Source of the DNA: Atrichornis clamosus
Lineage: Eukaryota > Chordata > Aves > Passeriformes > Menuridae
Assembly (NCBI GenBank): GCA_013400975.1
Contig: WBMZ01009477.1
Span: 1-64,000 of the forward strand
Reading direction: 5' to 3'
DNA: 64,000 nt
Positions within the stretch are counted from its first letter, which is position 1. The number at the start of each line of letters is the position of its first letter. The notes under the pieces were generated by a model, which worked only from the letters and a program-made list of their open reading frames with translations, ran no database searches and had not been told where the DNA came from. This document shows positions 59,089-64,000 of the stretch, one piece after another. Position numbers and translations under genes: made by a program.

Positions 59089-60589
59089 CATAGATGGAAC
59101 TAGGAAAGCAAGAAGAAGTCACTGTATTGCCATGCTCCAGTTCTGAGTCATTCAGTTCCTGTGTGCTGAGAATTGTCTTTGGAGAGAGTGGAGAATTCCT
59201 GCTCTGTGGCACAAACTCGAGCTCCATCTGTCATTGTAAGGTGCAGAGAAGAACTGGTCAGACAAGCAGCTGGAAGAGGTACAAGTGTGGTTATTCATTG
59301 AGCAAGAACACTCTGAGAGGGGCTTATTTCTTTCACCTGGTTCAGCAGACCAAATCCTGACTCTGAAGGAGCCCAGGCGCCTGTGTGGCTCAGAAGGGAA
59401 TCCCTGAGTGTTGTATCAGGGTGGGAGTTTACAGGGACAGTTCCTTAGGTGATTCCCAAGAGGCTTCAACCAAGCAGCTGTTCCCAAACACCACTTCTGG
59501 TTGTGGCTGAGAAGGTCACCTGCCCACCACTGCCTGTTGCTGTCACTATCAGGGTGTGTTTTACACTCTTGAAAGAAGCACTGCCAAGTTATCCAGTCTT
59601 GTTCTTGGACCAAAGAGTCTGGATTCCACTCCAAGCAGGATTTTTCAGTATTTTGTCCAAAGTGCCTGAGTGGGATTATTGTAAAGCTCCGAAGGGGCAG
59701 GAGCTGAGTGCTGCTCCCTCATGGAAAGGGCAAAACGGAGTTAAAGGTGGAGAACCAAGGTGGTAGATCTAAATTCTGGCACAAGGACTGCACTTCTCAA
59801 GTACTTATTGCCAGAAAATGTTTATTTTAGAATGAAAACAAAAACGTGATGTTTTCTTGTGAGGTGTTCTATACCTATTAATTCTATCAGTAACTCACAC
59901 TGTTCTCCAGGAACAATTTTTCTCCTGTTAAATGCAACGTTCTCATATGAAAAAGATACTCTGAGAAATTAAAGCACTTAACCTTTTTTGTTTTGCAGAA
60001 ATGACCACAGATCACACTTTGTGTTTGGACATTTAACAAAGTTATGATTTCTAATGGTGCATTTCATGTTGCAGATTGCATAATTCCTAAAATTCATTTT
60101 TCAGAGCACCTGTGGGATGATTAAAATACTGAAAATACTTAAAATAGTTTAAAAACATTGACATTCAGAGTTTGGGAGGGGGTTGGGTTGTGTTAGTAAT
60201 TTTGTTGCGAGTTTATAAAACAGTAAAGCAGATTTGCAGAGATGTGAATATGAATCTATTCTTCATTATCTCATTTCTACCCAGCCCTCATCATTAAGAA
60301 ATATGTGATGTACAGGGTCCCTGTTAAAGCTGGAGGAGATGTAACAGAGCTGCACAGAATGCAAGAAGGCTCTTTCAAATGTTACATTCTAATATTTCTA
60401 ATCCCTTGAGAGGAGTAATCTCTGTAGGCACCAACTCATGCATGTAAAAGTGAGGAATTAAAGTTAATAACTCTATTTCTAAACCAAATATTGTCATATT
60501 TGTTCTCTTCCCTAATCCTCTTGGTGGATTTAAATCCATGACAGGCTTGAATTCTTGAAAGAAAGCGGATCTTGAGTTACCAGGAGCAC

Positions 60590-60632
60590 CAAAAAAAAAA
60601 AAAAGAAAAAGAGAAAAAAGAAAATAAATTAA
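60590..60632. repeat. A-rich low-complexity stretch
   Basis: A run of about 15 A is followed by AAAGA-type interruptions. No recognisable retroposed gene lies immediately upstream, so I treat it as simple sequence and not the tail of a processed pseudogene. Confidence 0.8.
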
Positions 60633-63600
60633 GAAAATATATAATATTTCAGTACTTTTATTGCTCAAACAGCTTTCTTGATTTTCCGTTTGAAAAATTC
60701 CCCTCTGGGCTGAGACGGAGCACTGGAAATTTGAGAGCCAAAGATTTTTGGGTTTCTTTAAGTAAAGCTAGGAGTGGTTCAGAAATATTGTTGAGAATGG
60801 AATGCCTTCTACCACCACCTTATCATATTTCAGTCTGTCTTCTTGACATTTTTTCTTGTGCATGCCTCCAAAGGATATTTGGATGTCATCTGGCCAATGC
60901 TTGGAATAATATCTTTATTCTGACATTTTTCTGCTGCCCCATTTTTGATCACTGTTATTATTCAGACAGTTTTCTCTTCAGCTGCCAAATGTGTTGTCCT
61001 GGGTAGCTCCTGCCTGAGCCCTCACTTCCTCAGATCTTTGGTTAAACTTTGTTCTTTTGATTCCCAAATGATTTGCAAACCTAACCTTTCCTTCCTCGCT
61101 CGGGATATGTTTGCAGTCCATTCCGCTGGCCTTTTGGATTTGTTCCTTTCTCCTGGAGTATGGAGATTCCCTCAAGGAGATGCAGCCATTCCCTGAAATC
61201 TTAGACAGGATTGTGGCTGTTCTGCTAAACAAATAGTTGGTTATAATTTAGTTGCATCTTTCAAAACACCCATTTATTGAATGGTTGTTATTTTTGGATG
61301 CACTCCAGGCCTCATCTGGTGTCTGTGAGCGTGGAGCTGGAGTTTCATTTACGTTCATTGCTTGGATTATTTGTCATAAAGTGACGTTTGAAATGACCAG
61401 AAGCAGCAAGGCGGGGGGGTTATGCCACATAACTCAAAGACCCTGAATCAATAAAATACTCAAGTTGTGCTGAAAGATAGGCTGGCATGCCAGTCCTTGT
61501 TGAATCTGTATAAATGGATGAATCCCTAAAATTTTTAAACAGAGAAAAAGCTTCAATCCAAATTGTGTCAGTTCAACTCATCATCTACCTTAGGGTGGTG
61601 AATTGTAATTAGCTGGACCACATCCCGGGCATGAACTAGGTTGGGTTTTTAAATGTAGTGCCACATTTTTGAAAGTTTTATTTTACTCCTCTAATTGCCA
61701 TTTTAAAGCATTTTGGAAAAGCTGTTTATTTCTATATGTATGAGTATAAATGCACATGAATATATTTTTTCTGTAAAGGTGGAGCCTTTTTCTTGCCAGG
61801 TTCCAGGAAATTTAAGACTACAGCCTGCCTGATACATCATCAGTTTGTGAACACAGTTGCCATCCCCCTGTGCTTCAGTGCCTCACATCTCAATGTTTGT
61901 GGTAGGTTTTAATAGTTATTTGACACGTGAGTTTCAACTTCATGGAATTTTGCCTTTTTTTTCCGTACCTGGGAAGAGAGGAGGAGACACTTTTAACTGT
62001 TAGGTAACAGCAGTTGAAGCTTTTTCTTTGGTCCCTCTTAGAGACAGCTAACAGATTTAGTTGTTATGAACTCTTAAAATGGGATTATTGTAAGGGAAGG
62101 GACTGAAAGAACTGAATATTCTAACTGTGATTTTAACTAGATTGAGACTGATCAAGAGTGTGATTCTTTCTGTTTTAAAACCAGATGATTTAGAGTTGCT
62201 CATAAATTACGGGTTTCTATTAAAAATGTAAGTCATAATTAAAAAAAAAAATTTGGCAGCCTAAGCAGCAAAAAATGAACGTGTCATAATCTTGGTTTTA
62301 AGCTAGTATTACAAGTCTGAGTATAGGGAAAAGGAAAACAAGCTGGAGGTTACGGCTTAATTATTTTTGGAAGTTCTGTAAGTTTTGGCATAAGAGGCAT
62401 GATAATAAAAATAGCTTGACAGAGCTAAACATGTCCTCTGACTTTTGTAGCTCTGGAGTGCTAGACCCAAATTTTGTGTTTAGGTTTATAGTCTGCTAAG
62501 GTGTTTTGGCACTGGGTTTGAAGTCCCACAGAACATGAAAGGCAGCACATAGAATACAAATTAAACATTTAGCTGGCAGGCATTCAAGGCTAATAACAAT
62601 CTGGGTGTATGATACTGCTCAGAACTGCTAACCCAGAAATACCAGTGATCTGGGGAGAAAAAGCCCCATATTGATCTCGGTAAGAAATGTCCCAGTAATT
62701 CAGATTTCTGAACATATTTAAATGGACTCAGGGTGCCCTTTAGCCTGGACATCACTGAAGTGAGGATATGGCTAAAAGCAGGTGAGCCTTGGAACTCAGA
62801 ATGAGCCTCGTGATCTGCCCTGGCTGTCAGGATTGGACAGTACTGAAAATATTTCTGAAAGGCTGCAGAGCTTGGACTCTGCCTGTGGGAGCACAGTAAA
62901 TATTGCTTATACGTACATAGACAAAATTCTGTTTTAGATACACAGCAACTGGATATTCTGAGTTGTTGTTTGTCACTTTTTCTCAACTACTCACAGTCAA
63001 AAGGGCAGGAAGCTGTGCTGCACCTATAATGAGCCAGACAGCAAATTTTGGCAGAATTTGTTACCTAGCTCTGGTGCCTGTGCATCTAAAGGGATGCTGA
63101 AAAATATAATTGGAGGGAAGAGACACAAAAATTATGCAAAGCTTGGAATATCTCCCTTGGTTTCTTTCTTTAGTTCATTCAAAAAATGCTTTACCAAATG
63201 CTGATTATGATCTGGGACTTGGGTTTTTTTAATCTGTACTGAAAAGCAGTGTTTGGAATCAATTCTAAACAAATCTAAGCCAGAAATAAATCACAGGCTG
63301 TAATGAGATATTTACCCACTAGGACAGTTTGTTTAGGGGCACAGTGAAATCTTCTAGTTCAACACTGAAAGTCTTTCAGAAAAAGACATGAAAGCATCTT
63401 GTACATGAAACAATTGACAGACTTGATTTCAAGAGGGGCTGGATTTGTTCATCTGTGATTGTGCTGAAGTGTTGGGCGAAAGAGGTTTAATTTTCCATTC
63501 TGATCTAAAAGTGTATTTGTTGGCCATAGATAATTAAATGGATGAGCTGTCATTGAAAGTCCTACATGAGGTTTAACCTGCCTGTCTGCTGGTTATACAG

Positions 63601-64000
63601 AAGATAAAAGTCCCCTTTTAAAGAAACCTGTACCCCACAAGGCACACTTTAAGAAATGGATTCATCATTGCAGATGATGGATAGAATGGTCAGAGAGTGA
63701 GATAAATACAAGGAGCCCAGAAATGTGGTGCTGGTCTGCAAGAGGCAGACTACTGGTGTGGGAGGTTAGTGAGGGCTTGGGAACTGGAAAGAGTATTTGA
63801 TGTACAAGTACTTTGTGCTATGGATGTTTCCTATTTTTTGTAGGCTGTGAATTACAGAGAATGTTGCCCTAGTACTGAAATAGTTTTGGTGACTTTACAC
63901 CAAGTGGTTTTGCCCATTTGTCTGTTCTGAGATGGTGCAATTAAAAATCTCTGACAAAGCCATGTTCTACAGGGTGGAATTCCAGCTGCAAAGTCCAGGT

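Larger units (their letters stand above)
1..64000 (+). other. ATXN10: ATXN10 gene locus (5' portion, exons 1-10 of an expected 12)
   Basis: Ten exons on the + strand join in one continuous reading frame of about 403 codons that follows vertebrate ataxin-10 from its start codon to the conserved LDGIPLILDNC segment. Ataxin-10 is a cytoplasmic, all-helical armadillo-like protein linked to neurite outgrowth, neuronal survival and cytokinesis; in human, an intronic ATTCT expansion in this gene causes SCA10. The human protein is about 475 residues. By comparison the present exons lack only the C-terminal 60-70 residues, expected from two further exons beyond the right edge. Every junction keeps phase and has GT-AG ends. 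No in-frame stop or frameshift was seen in any exon, so the gene looks intact. No other gene is visible, so the window says nothing about neighbours. Identity rests on remembered family sequence, not a search. Confidence 0.96.
53568..64000 (+). other. ATXN10: ATXN10 intron 10 (5' part, more than 10.4 kb, runs off the window)
   Basis: This starts with the U12-type donor. I looked for the next exon (expected to read Phe-Leu/Ile-x-Glu-Trp and a YAIRNL-like helix) and did not find it, so the intron should extend past the edge. Contents: a GC-richer unexplained block at about 55100-55760, short CR1 pieces at 55547-55600, 58562-58613 and 58911-59088, an AT palindromic cluster at 57754-57822, a poly-T run near 57429-57443 and an A-rich stretch at about 60590-60632. 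The remainder is unique AT-rich sequence. Confidence 0.85.

Noticed and set aside
60572..61006. A 144-codon frame beginning in the A-rich stretch, possible processed pseudogene.
   Set aside because: The Lys-rich start comes from poly-A, and the rest has no recognisable protein. The A-run is at the start, not at the 3' end of a retrocopy.
53568..64000. A search for ATXN10 exon 11 in the last 10 kb.
   Set aside because: I found no acceptor followed by a frame reading like the expected Glu-Trp and YAIRNL-type residues, so the exon is taken to lie outside the window. A translated search of this stretch would confirm.
1..64000. CRISPR arrays, tRNA or rRNA genes, operons or other prokaryotic-type systems.
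   Set aside because: The sequence is vertebrate intronic DNA with spliced exons and CR1 elements; no spaced direct-repeat array or cloverleaf-type gene was recognised. Small intronic snoRNAs cannot be excluded by eye.

Overview
The window is one stretch of a bird genome and holds most of a single protein-coding gene, ATXN10 (ataxin-10), on the + strand. The avian assignment rests on the exon translations, which follow vertebrate ataxin-10 closely, and on many CR1 LINE fragments. Most CR1 copies run into the typical 3' terminus with ATTCTGTGATTCTATG-like octamers, and there is one probable avian ERV LTR remnant. The species cannot be determined; a passerine or other neoavian is plausible but unproven.

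Layout: the window opens one base inside the start codon, in a CpG-rich first exon. Ten exons follow at 1-88, 1832-2017, 3438-3520, 20371-20467, 21323-21487, 30743-30823, 35937-36102, 39270-39378, 41154-41323 and 53504-53567. I placed them by hand-translating across GT/AG sites, with reading phase kept at every junction. Together they encode about residues 1-403 of a protein that is about 475 residues long in human. The last roughly 60-70 residues (expected exons 11 and 12) were not found and should lie downstream of the window. Intron sizes range from about 0.86 kb (intron 4) to 16.9 kb (intron 3); intron 9 is 12.2 kb and intron 10 exceeds 10.4 kb.

The remainder is intronic. It contains at least fifteen CR1 fragments in both orientations, a probable ERV LTR remnant, a roughly 280 bp polypyrimidine tract, small tandem and inverted repeats, microsatellites and long AT-rich unique sequence. 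I found no second gene, structural RNA gene, CRISPR array or bacterial-type system. All long open frames outside the exons look like repeats, low-complexity sequence or chance.

The most interesting points are: (1) the intron 10 donor is a perfect U12-type (minor spliceosome) 5' splice site; (2) a diverged 67-bp direct repeat flanks exon 6; (3) intron 9, positionally equivalent to the human intron that carries the SCA10 ATTCT expansion, shows no such repeat here; (4) a second in-frame AG acceptor lies 18 nt into exon 5; (5) oppositely oriented CR1 copies flank exon 9. I did not find an undescribed biological system.
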